A stretch of 64,000 nt of DNA from Heterostelium multicystogenum (taxonomy: Eukaryota > Evosea > Eumycetozoa > Acytosteliales > Acytosteliaceae), in assembly GCA_003667245.1 (NCBI GenBank), contig RCNN01000120.1, positions 1 through 64,000 of the forward strand, given 5' to 3'. Position 1 is the first letter of the stretch; the number at the start of each line of letters is the position of its first letter. The translations under genes and the position numbers were made by a program. The notes below the pieces were generated by a model that had not been told where the DNA came from, did not search any database, and saw nothing but the letters and a program-made list of their open reading frames with translations. Shown in pieces: positions 38,707 through 49,626 of this stretch.

Positions 38707-39305
38707 ACCAATACATTATCATAGAATATTCTAAATCTACCCTACTTGTAGATTCCAATTAGTCTATCAAGCAATAATGTTCACAATGCAATGATTAACG
38801 GTCTTGTGTTAGTAAAGATTATGACTTAATAAAGTAAGAACTAAACATTCATTTAAAAGGGTCTTAGATAATTCAAGCCTACCAATAAGCAACGTAGAAC
38901 AGAGTTAACATTCTTGATTTACACTCATTTTTGAAAGTATATTGCAATGGTAGGGACTTGAAGCATAATAATAGTTTGTTAATATTTAGCTAGTGGTAGA
39001 GGGAGGGGTAGTTTTAAATTAAGATAATGATCTTGTGATAGGTTATATATAATTATTTACATATATAATGGAAGATTGTGATAAACATAAATATCATCGC
39101 CAATGATTAATCAAACAAATGTTCTAGAATTATACAACAGATTAAAATGAATATATTTTATTATCATTTTAAACTTGTAATTAATTTCTGGCTATCATTG
39201 GTTGATATTTTGTTTAAATACCAACTCTGCTTGCTTTCTATTTGAATTAACATCACTATTAACAATAATATATATAAATTTGAATCAAATTTATAAAGTA
39301 AAAGT
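38707..39305. other. AT-rich intergenic region
   Basis: Upstream region of the secreted-protein gene at 39306. A G-rich patch (GGTAGAGGGAGGGGTAG) sits near 38994-39010. No gene was seen. Confidence 0.45.
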
Positions 39306-39705
39306 ATGAAGAATACAATTGTCTCTATTGGATTATTGGTTTTGGTTGGAATTGTTTTGGTTTCGTCAGAATGTTCCACTACCACCAACGGTGACTGCTA
39401 CAAGCGCTACGAGTTAACATTTATTCCTAAAGATACCACACAATACCAAGTTGGATATTTGGTTGGAACTGCATGTCGTACTCAAGCCTTATCCATTCAA
39501 AGAATAGATGTTTACAATTTCCGAGGCGATGATGTAGTCATCAACCCCAAATAACAACTATGTCAATAAAAAGATTGCCTTGGATCGTATCGTAGTTGAC
39601 TACCCAGGAGGATACTTTACAGATGTCAACATTGACTTGGAAATCTTAAGAAATCCAATTACTCAAGAATATGTTGTACATGTTTTCTATCCAGAAAATG
39701 CTTAA
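39306..39705 (+). CDS. Small secreted protein, unknown family
   Basis: A signal peptide (MKNTIVSIGLLVLVGIVLVS) is followed by ECSTTTNGDCYKRYELTFIP and a beta-rich sequence through NFRGDDVVINP. At CCCAAATAAC (about 39550) one extra A creates a false TAA. In the next frame the protein continues NNNYVNKKIALDRIVVDYPG and ends EYVVHVFYPENA at 39705. The total is about 132 residues with two or three cysteines near the N-terminus. Small and beta-rich, probably extracellular; I do not recognise the family. Convergent with the SDR gene. Confidence 0.6.
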
Positions 39706-39790
39706 ATAAATGCTAAGCTTAATCATTGCCAATTGTTTACTCCATAGAGTAAAGTAAATTAAATAAAAAGGATGAATTAATTTATTATTC

Positions 39791-40804
39791 TCAAAGATTT
39801 GACCATTCTACACAGTCTTTAATCATTGATTCCAATGTAACTTTGTTGTTGAATCCCAATTCCTTTACAGCTTTAGAATCATCAATTCTGAAAGTAGAAG
39901 TCAACATATTAACCATACCTTCAGTTAATCCAGTAGAATTTGTAAAGTACTGCCAGTATTTTTGAATCTTTGCCATTAATCTTAAAACCATACTAGGTAA
40001 TATTCGAACGTCCTCTATGTTATCAAAGTTTAATTCTTTTCTGAAAGCGATGGCTACCTCTTTCCAAGTGAAGAACTGTCCCCCAAGCAAATACTGGGCG
40101 CTTTTCTGAGGAATTTCAGCTGCTACGACATGAACACGTGCACATTCCTCTCCAGACGTAAAAGTTCCACCTCCACATCCAGTACTTTGGAGATAATGAC
40201 GATTGGCTGGTTGGGCAGCTGCGCCAAGATGATGATCATCATAGCGTCCCACAATATATCCAGGATTAAGTATAACATATTCCAATCCATGACTCATTCC
40301 AGCTTCACGAACAATCTCCTCTCCAACGTACTTGGTTCTCGAGTAATTCATCAATGAAGAACGACTTACTTGATTTGAGTTTTCGTTCACTGTTGATCCA
40401 TCTTCTTGAGCATCAATATAGGTTGATGCAGTCGATGTATAAATCAGACGCTTAACATTTTTGGCCACACAGGCATTCACAACATTTCTAGTTCCTTCTA
40501 TATTCACTTGGTTTTGGGTGTCAAAGTAATTGGTAACCACCAATGCAGCAGCATGGAACACATAGATCTCATCATCGATAGTGCCACTTGGAATTCCATC
40601 TAACAACGATTGATAGTCATTGATGTCTCCTTCTACCAAAAACAAGTTATTTATTCCAACGGATCTTGATAGATTTTCCTTTAGTTTACAAGCTTTTGCA
40701 AGAGAACGATATAGTGCGATGACCTTATAGTTCTTTTTTATCAATAGTTCTACCAAATGAGTCCCTAAAAATCCTGTTGCACCAGTAACAAAAGCTATTT
40801 TCAT
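39791..40804 (-). CDS. Extended short-chain dehydrogenase/reductase (NAD(P)-dependent epimerase/reductase family)
   Basis: An intact single-exon 337-residue protein. The Rossmann motif TGATGFLG lies at residues 7-14 and the catalytic Tyr-x3-Lys is Y154-K158 (NYSRTKY). TSTASTY precedes it as the Ser/Thr strand. Length and order fit extended SDRs such as dihydroflavonol-4-reductase-like and 3-beta-HSD-like enzymes that reduce or oxidise a carbonyl/alcohol with NAD(P). The substrate cannot be told. A moderately hydrophobic segment near residues 270-290 (LPSMVLRLMAKI) is helical rather than clearly transmembrane. No frame break occurs. Confidence 0.85.
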   Translation of the reverse strand: MKIAFVTGATGFLGTHLVELLIKKNYKVIALYRSLAKACKLKENLSRSVGINNLFLVEGDINDYQSLLDGIPSGTIDDEIYVFHAAALVVTNYFDTQNQVNIEGTRNVVNACVAKNVKRLIYTSTASTYIDAQEDGSTVNENSNQVSRSSLMNYSRTKYVGEEIVREAGMSHGLEYVILNPGYIVGRYDDHHLGAAAQPANRHYLQSTGCGGGTFTSGEECARVHVVAAEIPQKSAQYLLGGQFFTWKEVAIAFRKELNFDNIEDVRILPSMVLRLMAKIQKYWQYFTNSTGLTEGMVNMLTSTFRIDDSKAVKELGFNNKVTLESMIKDCVEWSNL

Positions 40805-41025
40805 ATTTATTTTTTCTAATACTTTTTTAATACATGGAAATATATTTTGATCAAAATAGATAGGATTTAATCATTATAACAACAGTCAGTGGGTGTAATT
40901 TTGTAACTTTAAATATTAATTTCGGTATTTTTATTTATTATTATTCTTAATATATAGATTTTTAACACAAATAATCAATCAACTTTATAAATATTTATAG
41001 AAATAATGTTATGAATTACTTTTTG

Positions 41026-43832
41026 AACATTCTTCTGACTTCCATTTTTTCTGCTAGTTTCTTGACTAAAATAACAGTGACTGTAATGATTATTACCAAA
41101 CCAACAACGGTTGGTACAACAATGGCTGGAATCAACCATCTCAACCGAGCTTTTCTTTCGTTTTCTTTCCGGGTTGCATAGTATTCATCAACTATGATAA
41201 AAATAATATGTTAGTCTTCTTTTATATTGATAGATGTTATATATATATTTGTCAATATTATAATATACATACGATTGTATTTGAATGGAATTTCAGCTTC
41301 TTGATCACCAACTACGATCTTCATTGTCACAAAGTCTTCTGGTAAATTCTCCATTGTCCACTCTGGAAGGTTACATTCAATCTCTGTGAAGTTTGTGTTT
41401 GGAAGGACAATTGCTGAAGTACATTCAAGAAGTTCATGTAATGTAATTTTGATAGGAAGGTTCAAGTCGGTTCCTTTGATTGTTATGATACCTCCTTTCT
41501 CGGTGATATCAGACACTGATTGGACTGTTGGTTTGGGGTAGCTGAAGTAGTGTGGAGGATCGTTTGGAGAGATAGGGTGGTTGTCGACGTTCAGATTGAG
41601 AAGATGATTAGTACCAACACCACTTGGAAGTGTGCATGTCAACATCTTGTTGGTTATTATTGTAATATTATCACAAATGTAGTTTCCAAAATTAATTTTG
41701 TATCCTATTTCAGGGTTTGTTGAATTGAGGAAGTAACCTTGAATAGTAATGATACCTCCTCCAACACCAATTGATGAGATGTTGGTGATAGTTGGATATA
41801 TTGGAATTTTGATCAAACCAGCATAGGAGTAACCAACCGATATCTCGACGGAAACATCACCAAGTGAGGAATTGTCAGGTATCATAAAGGTGATATGAGT
41901 GTAGTTACTGAAATTAGTTGTATTTAATGGTTCTCCATGGTAAACAATCTGAGTTGCATTTACCAATTCGATCATTGGCAAAGTTGGTACCTTCAATATG
42001 TGCAAAGTTTTGGATTTGGTAGGCTTTAGTCATATTAGGGAACATATAACTAAAAGAGATTGCGTTGGAAGTTTGGCCAGAAAGAGTGATTACTGCATCA
42101 GCTCGACCATAACCTTCTGGAAGATCACAAGTCAATGATTTGTAAGGTTCCAACTCTTTGGCATTGGTACATAATTTATCTCCAACTTGAATGGTGTGTG
42201 GAACTTCTGTTTTGTTAGAGTCAGTCAAGAAGAGATAGTCACCAGTGAGGGTAATGGTTGAGCCATTAGTTGGAGCTTGAGTAGTTGTATTTAAGACTGG
42301 GGTCATCAAGAACCAGACATTTGTTGAGGTGACATTGTTGACTGTAATATTCACAATACTACTTCGAATATTCTTTGGAATATAAAAGAATATCTTTTCA
42401 ATCTCAGATTTGGGATCAGATTCAATTAGTGTTGGTTTGATAACCAATGGACCGAGAGATACTGTGGTATTATTCTTTCCAAAACTGTATCCAATAAGTG
42501 TTGCAAAATCATTATCCATTGTGTAACTACTAATTTCTGGCAAACCATATGTAAACTTTACATCTTCTGAAGTTGATAAACCATCAATTGTAACTTTGAC
42601 TGGTTTATTTGAACCTCCACCTCCTGGCATTCTACAAACAATCTTGTTTGGATTTCTCTTATCATTGATTGCATTGGTACACTCAGTGGTATCAATCATA
42701 ACCTTTGTTGTCATCATAGATCCATCAGGCCTTGTTAAAAAGAAGAAGTTTCCAGTTAATGTAACAAATCCACCAAGAGTATTCACTGAAGTAACCGATT
42801 GGAGAACTGGCACTAAAATAAAGAGTATTAGAAAGAGTCAAGGTTTTTGAGTATTAAAAGATATTTACTTATTGTAAAATTGGTTATTTGTGATACACCT
42901 CCCATGGCATTTACAATAATTGAATGGTTTCCACTGATCATTTTTGGTGGAATTTTAATGGATGCTGTTTTTTGAGAAAACTCGTTTGGTAATACTGGAT
43001 ATTGAAACCAGGATGGTGGATCTATTTTTACAGTAAACCAGGTAGAGTTTGGACAAAAACCAAAACCTAATAATAATAGATGATCAGAGAATGCTTGAAC
43101 TTTTGTAATAGTTGGTGCTGTAATATTAAGGTTAATATCAATGTTCTACCAAATTCAAGAGTTTATATTTACGTAGGTAGCTAAATGGAAAATCCAGGGG
43201 GTGATCAGAACCTCTTATCAATAAAGTAAGAGTAAGGTTTACACCACAAAAAGTGTCTTCAACATTGAGGTAAATCTCTGCACCATTAAGTACAGTAAAA
43301 TTTGGCATATTAGCACTTAATCCATCAGGTCCTGTAATGTAGGCAAAAGAACTATCGACCGGAGTCAAGAACTTTCCTTTGATTGTCAACTGACCACCAG
43401 TTCCTTGAACACTATTTGTGATATTTTTAATCAATGGTAATGGGCTCCAATAGGTTGATGTATCTGCTAAATCATTGCTATAGAGTATTGGTTTAACTTG
43501 ACTTCCATCCGGTGAGTCCAATGAAACATAAACTTTTTTATATCCAGACCTATCAACCGGACCAAATATTGGTTTAATCAAAACGGATTTATTATAAAAA
43601 TGGATACCAGTCAATGGAGTTAAGTCAAATTTTCCAGCTATCCAAGCATGTGTTTCATTGTTATTCCAGATGTTGGATAAAAATTTAAATACATCTATTT
43701 TATGAAAAGAAATTTAGAATAATTAAATAAAAGATAAATCCTTGAAAAAAACCACATACCACCGTCAGCAGATACAGGAGAGTTTATTAGACACAAAGTC
43801 AAACAAATAAAATGTAAAATGTACAATTTCAT
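41026..43832 (-). CDS. Tgr-like IPT/TIG-domain membrane protein
   Basis: A signal peptide starts at 43832 (MKLYILHFICLTLCLINSPV). Several IPT/TIG (immunoglobulin-like) modules follow, with the repeating signature GG-x-(I/V)-T-(I/L)-x-G: LGGFVTLTGNFFF, VGGGIITIQGYF, KGGIITIKGTDL and GGQLTIKGKFL. Many N-glycosylation sites (NNTT, NITV, NFT) are present. After an intron at about 41190-41275 the last exon encodes EEYYATRKENE-like stalk sequence, a membrane helix (WLIPAIVVPTVVGLVIIITV) and a basic tail ending MFKK at 41026. The layout resembles dictyostelid Tgr allorecognition/adhesion proteins, but identity with TgrB1 or TgrC1 cannot be claimed. One frame break near 41965 separates FANDR from ELVNATQ. 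Introns also occur near 43760, 43150 and 42860. Confidence 0.75.
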
Positions 43833-44860
43833 TTATTCGACTATATTAGTTTTAACTTTGATTGATTGTTTTTTTTGGTTATTAGATGAAGATGAATTAA
43901 ATGGAATTGGGAATGAATAGGATTTAAAATATTTACATACTCTATATAATTATTTATAAATTTATTGTATCAAAATATTAATTGGTTTTTAATTAACAAT
44001 AACATAATGTAAATAAAAGAAAGCCAAATTTTATATATACCAATTAAATATACAATTCAAAAAACCAATTAAAAAAAAAAGCTACATTTAGCTATCTCAC
44101 AACACAGATGTATATTATGTTACACAGTTCACTCATCAAAAGATATAGAACATAATATATACACAGAAGCAATCTACCAACCATGAATAAATAAAACTAG
44201 GTTCCCTATGGAATTCATCATGATAGCTAGATAGCCACCACTTGATTGAAATTAACAATACAACAACAATTGAAAGAGGGAGGGAAGAATGTGGTTTAAA
44301 AATTAAAACAACACATATGTATTAAATGATCATGATATATGATTATATTTTATATTTTTAGCACAGAATCACTACTAATCAAAAAACACACACACAGACA
44401 CACACTTACAGATTATTCACTTAAGATGAGATTGCAATTGTGGGTGAAGAAATTAAATTGTAATGCTATTCAACATCGAAACACTTGTTGACTTTTTACA
44501 TTGTTTATTTATTTTTAAATTGATTTATTCTGATTCAAAATGAAGGTTTCAAGAGCTTTGATAAAACACTTGGTGGTTGGCGCCATTTTAACAAATACAG
44601 AAGTTTGGAGCAACATAAAATTTGGTTAACTTGTTTTATCTAGGTTTTATTTTTTGAAAGTTCAGTTGAATTTATTATATATATATATTTGTCCTTCTAG
44701 AGTGGACATTGGAGAATCTAAATGTTATTTATTTTCCTATGGAATTCATGACAGGTTTACAACGGGAGGGTTTTTTTATGGGTTATTTTTAAAACGAATT
44801 GGTTTGACTTATGTAAATAATGGTGGAGACTGGTGTTGACGAGGGTGAAGTATGTCGAGG
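43833..44860. other. AT-rich intergenic region
   Basis: Upstream of the Tgr-like gene and downstream of the nuclease gene. It contains CA-rich ACACACACAGACACACAC near 44387-44404 and poly-A tracts. A 29-codon plus-strand frame at 44540 is too short to support. The sequence CTATGGAATTCAT occurs at 44209 and 44737. Confidence 0.45.
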
Positions 44861-47113
44861 CTAGAGCTTCCTGATGATCAATCTTGTCAATCCAACACTA
44901 AGGATGACGTGGCTTGTAATTTCAATGCTTGGATACTTCTTTTTGAGATCAAGAGCGTAGCTTTTGGCTTGTTGAATAGCATTCTGAAGACATCCATCCA
45001 CAGTTCCTCCATATCGATGATCTGTGAGCTCTCGTTTGAGTAGAACTGCCTCTTCTTCCTCCTCAATCGATGCTGATGTTCGGTACATATCATCCCATTC
45101 CGTTGGAGTTCCCTTCAAGATTCCCATCTTGATATTCTTGAACTCTATAAAGTGAATCCTCTGTTTGTCTGAGAACCAAACTGTCAGGATACATCGTCAT
45201 TCTATTCGAGTGTATACAAATCACTTACCATCGTGAGATTTGGAGACAAAGATGTCGATTGCTCTGCCGCGAGTGCTTTCGCCTTTCATCTTGTCCACTT
45301 TGAACTCTTGTTGAATGCCCTCTAGGTTTCCAAATGAATATGCGAATGCTGAGTTGAAGTATTCAGACAAGCTGTTCTCATCATGATGAACGACATTGTT
45401 GCCTGACAGTTTGCTTAGACGGTGTCTTCCAATGATTTCACAGAGTGGATTTATATCGTCGTCCTTGATGAATTGTACGATTGCTGACCTGAGCTCTCCA
45501 ATGTCGAATGACTTCCAGTTGAAGAGTCTTTTGACTGAGGAGAGGTACTCCTTCTTGGCCGACAGATTTGGAATGCAAAGATGCGTTCCTTTGTCGAGGA
45601 AGGTCAGTGCACCAGTGTAGTACATGAAAGAGATCAAAACCTTGCGATCTTGACCCAATTGTTGAATCTGTATGAGGTTGAACCTTCCGATTGGTCCTCC
45701 TTCACATTTGATGTTGTTCGAGAAGAGTGCCTCGTTGACAACTTCGCGACCAAGAGGATAATTGGTGACCAAGTCAAGTGTGGGTTGAGCTGATAAAGTG
45801 TTGGGATCTGGTATCTCTTGGAGAAGTCCAATGGGATCCTAAGTAGGTGTTAGAAAGGAGTAGATTAGTGAATTACATCATAACCTACCTCCTCGAATCG
45901 AGATCTATACAGCTGAAGTCGTCGAAGATAGTAAGTGACCGTTCCTGGATTGTAGAGAGCAACTTGTTGATCCTTGCTGAACCTATATCCTTTGTTTTCA
46001 CTTCTCAAATGATCGAGAATTGATGACTTTGTGGGCTCTCGAAGTGGTGGAACGATGAGATCGAGTCCAGCCCTGATATGAGTGTCTGTGAAGCCATAGA
46101 TTGACGAGTACTTTGGCTCAAGGGTCAAGTCGGTTGTGATGTTGAATCTAGATGTGAACTCGGACATTGCAAGAGGTGTAACACCAGTGATGAATGCTCT
46201 TGTGTTGGTCTTATCGCATGCTGACTTGAGGCGACCTAAGAACTTATTGAAGCTGCTCTCGATCTGGGTCGTTGTGGATTGTTGAGTCGAGAGGGATGTT
46301 TCCAGAGATTGGTTGACATGAATTGCATAGTTGAGACTAACATCATATTCGTCGATGAGAACGTAAAGAGTGTGACCAGAGTTGTAGACCGCTCTATTCA
46401 AAGAATCGAAGCTCTCCAAACAGTTGTTGGGTAAAACCTCGATCTGGATCCTCTCTTCTGTCCTCTTAGATATGAGAAGATCCTGGTAGTCCTCAATGAA
46501 CTGCTTGACAGAACCATTGACATTGGTGTTGAAGCTTGTCTCAAATACCTGTTTGATTTTAGTAAGAAAATGATTCTAGTCTTGTTTCATTTAGTGTAAT
46601 CTTACTTCAAAGCTGGAGTTGGTTTTCAAGCCAGAGAAGTCAAGATGAAGCACCATGAACTTGTTCCTCATATTTGTCGGGTTCTTGCCGATGTCAAGGC
46701 TGCCAAAAAACTCAGTAAATTGGTCTTTGTTGTTGATATCGTAGTACTGGTGGAGCATGTCAAGGAACAAGGTCTTGCCAAAGCGAGGAGGGCGAACGGA
46801 GAGGATTGCCTTTGCCTTCAGTGACTCGATGTCTCTGATGTAGTTGCTGTTGTTAACGAAGAATGAGCCCGGAGTGTGGAATACACTCTTGAAATTGCCA
46901 TCGCCATACAGAAATTGAGGTTGCTCTGATTTGAGTGTCAATTGTGAGATCACAAGCATCTATCAGAATATACATACTTTTGTTGTCAGATGGCGCACTG
47001 TAGAAACGAACATGAGCTTGGTTGGACCAAAAAAAGGGTGTATACTTGATGCGATTGGAGCATACAGACATAGAGGATGTGAGAGGCAGGAGTCTATTGA
47101 GTTTAGACAACAT
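44861..47113 (-). CDS. Bacterial-type AAA-ATPase / PD-(D/E)XK nuclease with mitochondrial-type presequence
   Basis: Five exons with introns of 48-57 nt (ending near 46927, then 46549-46605, 45839-45888, 45181-45228) splice without any frame break to about 681 residues. The core matches the AAA-ATPase-like plus C-terminal PD-(D/E)XK architecture common in Bacteroidetes and other bacteria. It has a Walker A variant SVRPPRFGKTLFLDML (about 46790), Walker B LYVLIDEYDVSLN (about 46350) and sensor-like AFITGVTPLAMSEF. The nuclease core is GRAIDIFVS, then HFIEFKN, giving the D...ExK triad across the last intron. Exon 1 encodes a basic, acid-free leader (MLSKLNRLLPLTSSMSVCSN) ending VRFYSAPS, which fits R-x-Y cleavage at a mitochondrial presequence. 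Its role is unknown: DNA/RNA cleavage driven by ATP is inferred from domains only. Confidence 0.8.
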
Positions 47114-47163
47114 GTTTGCGAAATGGTGTAAAGAATTTCAATAAATGTGTGTATAAAATTGTT

Positions 47164-47640
47164 ATGGAGTTTACTGAATGGACTGCAATTAACTCTATCT
47201 GGTGCTGTTTACTACTCTGATTCCACTTTTGGTAACCTAACCAATACAAACAGTGTGCTGAACAATATACTGGCAATGCTACTCTCCTTGCTATTGTACC
47301 TCCAAAGAATGCTGCTATCATTACAAGCTTGAACTACATGAATAACACCCTCACATCAAATCTGTCAACTCATATGTTACCTTTTCTAACTAAATACAAA
47401 CTGACTACCAAAACGCTCAATAAAGGATGATAATTACAGACTGCCAATTTAAAAGCAATATAGGTGATACTGGTGGTGTTATCTATGGTGATAGCATAGC
47501 TTTTCTTCTTATATCACGATCAACCTATGATTTCAATCGTGATAAATTTGTACAATATCAACTCAACAACTTCAACAACATTACTGTCATGTGTATCTGA
47601 TACCTCTTGTTCAGTAGTTGGTAACAACGACTCTGGGACC
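47164..47640 (+). pseudogene. Remnant of a surface-protein gene (beta-helix/polymorphic-repeat style)
   Basis: Plus-strand coding text in three successive frames: LQLTLSGAVYYSDSTFGNLT (about 47187), then NATLLAIVPPKNAAIITSLN (about 47270-47330), then MIITDCQFKSNIGDTGGVIY (about 47428-47490). The last piece, with FKSN...GG-V-I-Y, is typical of right-handed beta-helix repeats of secreted adhesin-like proteins. No start or signal peptide is present and stops separate the pieces. A 32-nt part recurs at 49047-49078. Confidence 0.5.
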
Positions 47641-48008
47641 ACAGAGCAGCCAGAATCGGTAATGGGTCATGCTCATGAATTGTGTATTATTTTCTATATG
47701 GTAAGCTGTTTAGAGAATGAATTGAGAGTTAATATCAGAGTGTGGAAAGCGGTAGGTAGGTTCTAACCGAGCCCTTTTCTACCAACCAATGGGTCTACCA
47801 TCACTTTTTTGAGCCCTATTGCCGATTTCTTCTGAATATGCATCAAAGATATTTTTTATTCAAAAAAATCTTTTTACAGCATTTTTGAGTAAAACTTGAT
47901 TTGGAAAGATCAGAAACTTGGTTATTCAGGTTCTGAAACTAAACCTAAAAATTCAAGTTCATTTAGATTTTGATCACAAACTTTGAAACTGAATGATGAT
48001 CATTTACT

Positions 48009-48082
48009 ATATATATATTTGTATTGATATCGAAATTGATTTTTATTTTATTCAATTTGGATATCAATACAAATATATATAT
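48009..48082. repeat. Long inverted repeat (hairpin) just upstream of the collar-protein gene
   Basis: Arms 48009-48031 and 48060-48082 are perfect 23-nt reverse complements. After one mismatch (G32/G59) the pairing continues for 7 more (48033-48039 with 48052-48058), leaving a 12-nt T-rich loop. The stem ends 21 nt before the ATG at 48104, so it would lie in the promoter or 5' UTR. Confidence 0.85.
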
Positions 48083-48103
48083 TTATATCTATTTAAATAT
48101 AGA

Positions 48104-48665
48104 ATGTCATTTGTTGGCGGTGTCGAAATGTATTTTGGAAACCCAAAGTTTATTCCAGAGGGCTATCTAAACTGTGATGGATCCTTGGTCGACCATATTA
48201 CCTATCCCAAACTTGCTAATGTGCTCAGAGACCCAAATCTTCCAAACTATGCACCTGCATACCTTCCAGACTTTAGAGGAAGATCTCCACTTGGTGTTGG
48301 AGCCGGTCAAGGTTTAACAAATAGAAATTTGGGTGATCGAGGTGGTGCTGAATCCGTCACTCTTCTAGAAACTCAAATTGCTTCCCACAATCATTCTGGA
48401 GTCACCGGATTTGGAAATCCTATTGATTACATTATGGTACATCAGAGCGGCGCTGGATATAAACCATTGGCATGCGACAGGATTTTTAGGTGGAGCAGCC
48501 AACACCATGATTGGCAAAATTGATAACAGAGAAAGTGCAGGACCAAAAGATTCCAACTACCCTCTGTCTCATCATACACACAACATTCCACCCTCCGGAG
48601 GAAACCAACCACATGAAAACATGCATCCCTATATTGCATTATACTTTATTATTAAAGCAATTTAA
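48104..48665 (+). CDS. Phage tail-collar-domain protein
   Basis: The sequence follows the tail-collar/microcystin-dependent-protein family closely. It starts MSFVGGVEMYFGNPKFIPEG, then YLNCDGSLVDHITYPKL, AYLPDFRGRSPLGVGAGQGL, LGDRGGAESVTLLETQIASH-NH, and near the end HHTHNIPPSGG and ENMHPYIALYFIIKAI. These are the PDLRGR, G-G-x-E-x-V-T-L and N-M-x-P-Y landmarks of the family. A one-base shift near 48470-48477 separates the Tyr-rich middle from ATGFLGGAANTMIG. The total is about 187 residues and has no signal peptide. In phages the domain sits at fibre bases. Its role in an amoeba is unknown. Confidence 0.8.
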
Positions 48666-48839
48666 ACAGGATATTGATTGTATTTCACAACAAAAATTTA
48701 AAACAAATTAAAGGTAATTTTCTAGGCCTTTAATGGTCATAACATCAACATTCAATAAACACTATGTCCCATTAAGTTGTAAATGGGATTCGGAAAGTTA
48801 ATTACTAAATCATAAAATATCTAGATTGATCAAAGTTAA

Positions 48840-49080
48840 TATTTTTTTATTAATCTTGATGACAGTAATCTGTGATTCTATTATCAATGAACCTAGTATC
48901 ACATGACATCTTCACCATCATGTATAAATAGATGAGTTTTCCATCATGAGGGATGGTACCCCGCTGCAAAATATGGTCCGCCGAAGCATCTGTAACCATA
49001 TACAACTCTGCCATAAATGGAAATACTGAAATTCTATCTTGATGTGTACTACTTTGATTCCACTTTTGGTAAACTAACAA
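48840..49080 (+). pseudogene. Second remnant of the surface-protein gene
   Basis: The segment 49047-49078 matches 47210-47241 with 2 mismatches in 32 and in frame reads VYYFDSTFGKLT. The preceding 200 bases are less AT-rich than typical spacer and may be remnant coding DNA, but no continuous frame remains. Confidence 0.4.
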
Positions 49081-49168
49081 TGAGTAAGGTATCAAATGAA
49101 TAAATAAAATTAAATAGTTAATCAAATTAAATAGAATTATATAATTTATTTTGGAATATTTTAATATA

Positions 49169-49626
49169 TTATGGTCTTGCCATATAAAATGTTGCTCCTA
49201 ATCGATTGTTTGGTGTCCTTGTTATTCTAAATCCAACTATAATTTGATTCATATTTAAGAGTTTGGTCATTGACTACCACAGAGTATTTGATATTGAATG
49301 GGCCTTTGAAATCATCGTATCCGGTGTATGTTACTGGAATAGTCGATTGATAACCTGGCAACCAAGTCGAGTAATTAATATGGGTTTCATTGTATCCAGG
49401 ACAACAAGAACCTTTTACATCACCGATAACCGATGCAAATCTAATATCAGTTATTACCAAGTTGCACATTTTCGATGGGAGTCCATTTGTACATTGATTT
49501 GGTCCCAATTTAAAAACATCGACATTTCCATTGATTTTGGCATTTACAACATTAATATTTCCATTTCTATTTAATAATACACATAATAATAATAATATTA
49601 TTAAAAAAATATTTTTGTATATACAT
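49169..49626 (-). CDS. Secreted protein, unknown family
   Basis: After correcting a T7 run near 49612 (one T too many), the start at 49626 gives a signal peptide (MYIQKYFLIILLLLCVLL). Then come KINGNVDVFKLGPNQCTNGL, CNLVITDIRFASV, GSCCPGYNETHINYSTWLPG and YTGYDDFKGPFNIKYSVVVN. A second shift at AAATATG near 49253 (one A too many) leads to NQIIVGFRITRTPNNRLGAT and the stop at 49169-49171. About 145 residues, beta-rich, with several Cys and N-glycosylation sites. No family could be named; a carbohydrate-binding role is only possible by analogy with other small dictyostelid secreted proteins. Confidence 0.55.

Noticed and set aside
44776..44783. Reverse-strand ACCCATAA, like the same small-RNA element
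   Set aside because: The downstream minus-strand sequence has no recognisable class I RNA or snRNA features.
48104..48665. Bacterial contamination as the source of the collar gene
   Set aside because: Flanking DNA is AT-rich amoeba type on both sides without a visible junction. Long reads would be needed to exclude a chimera fully.
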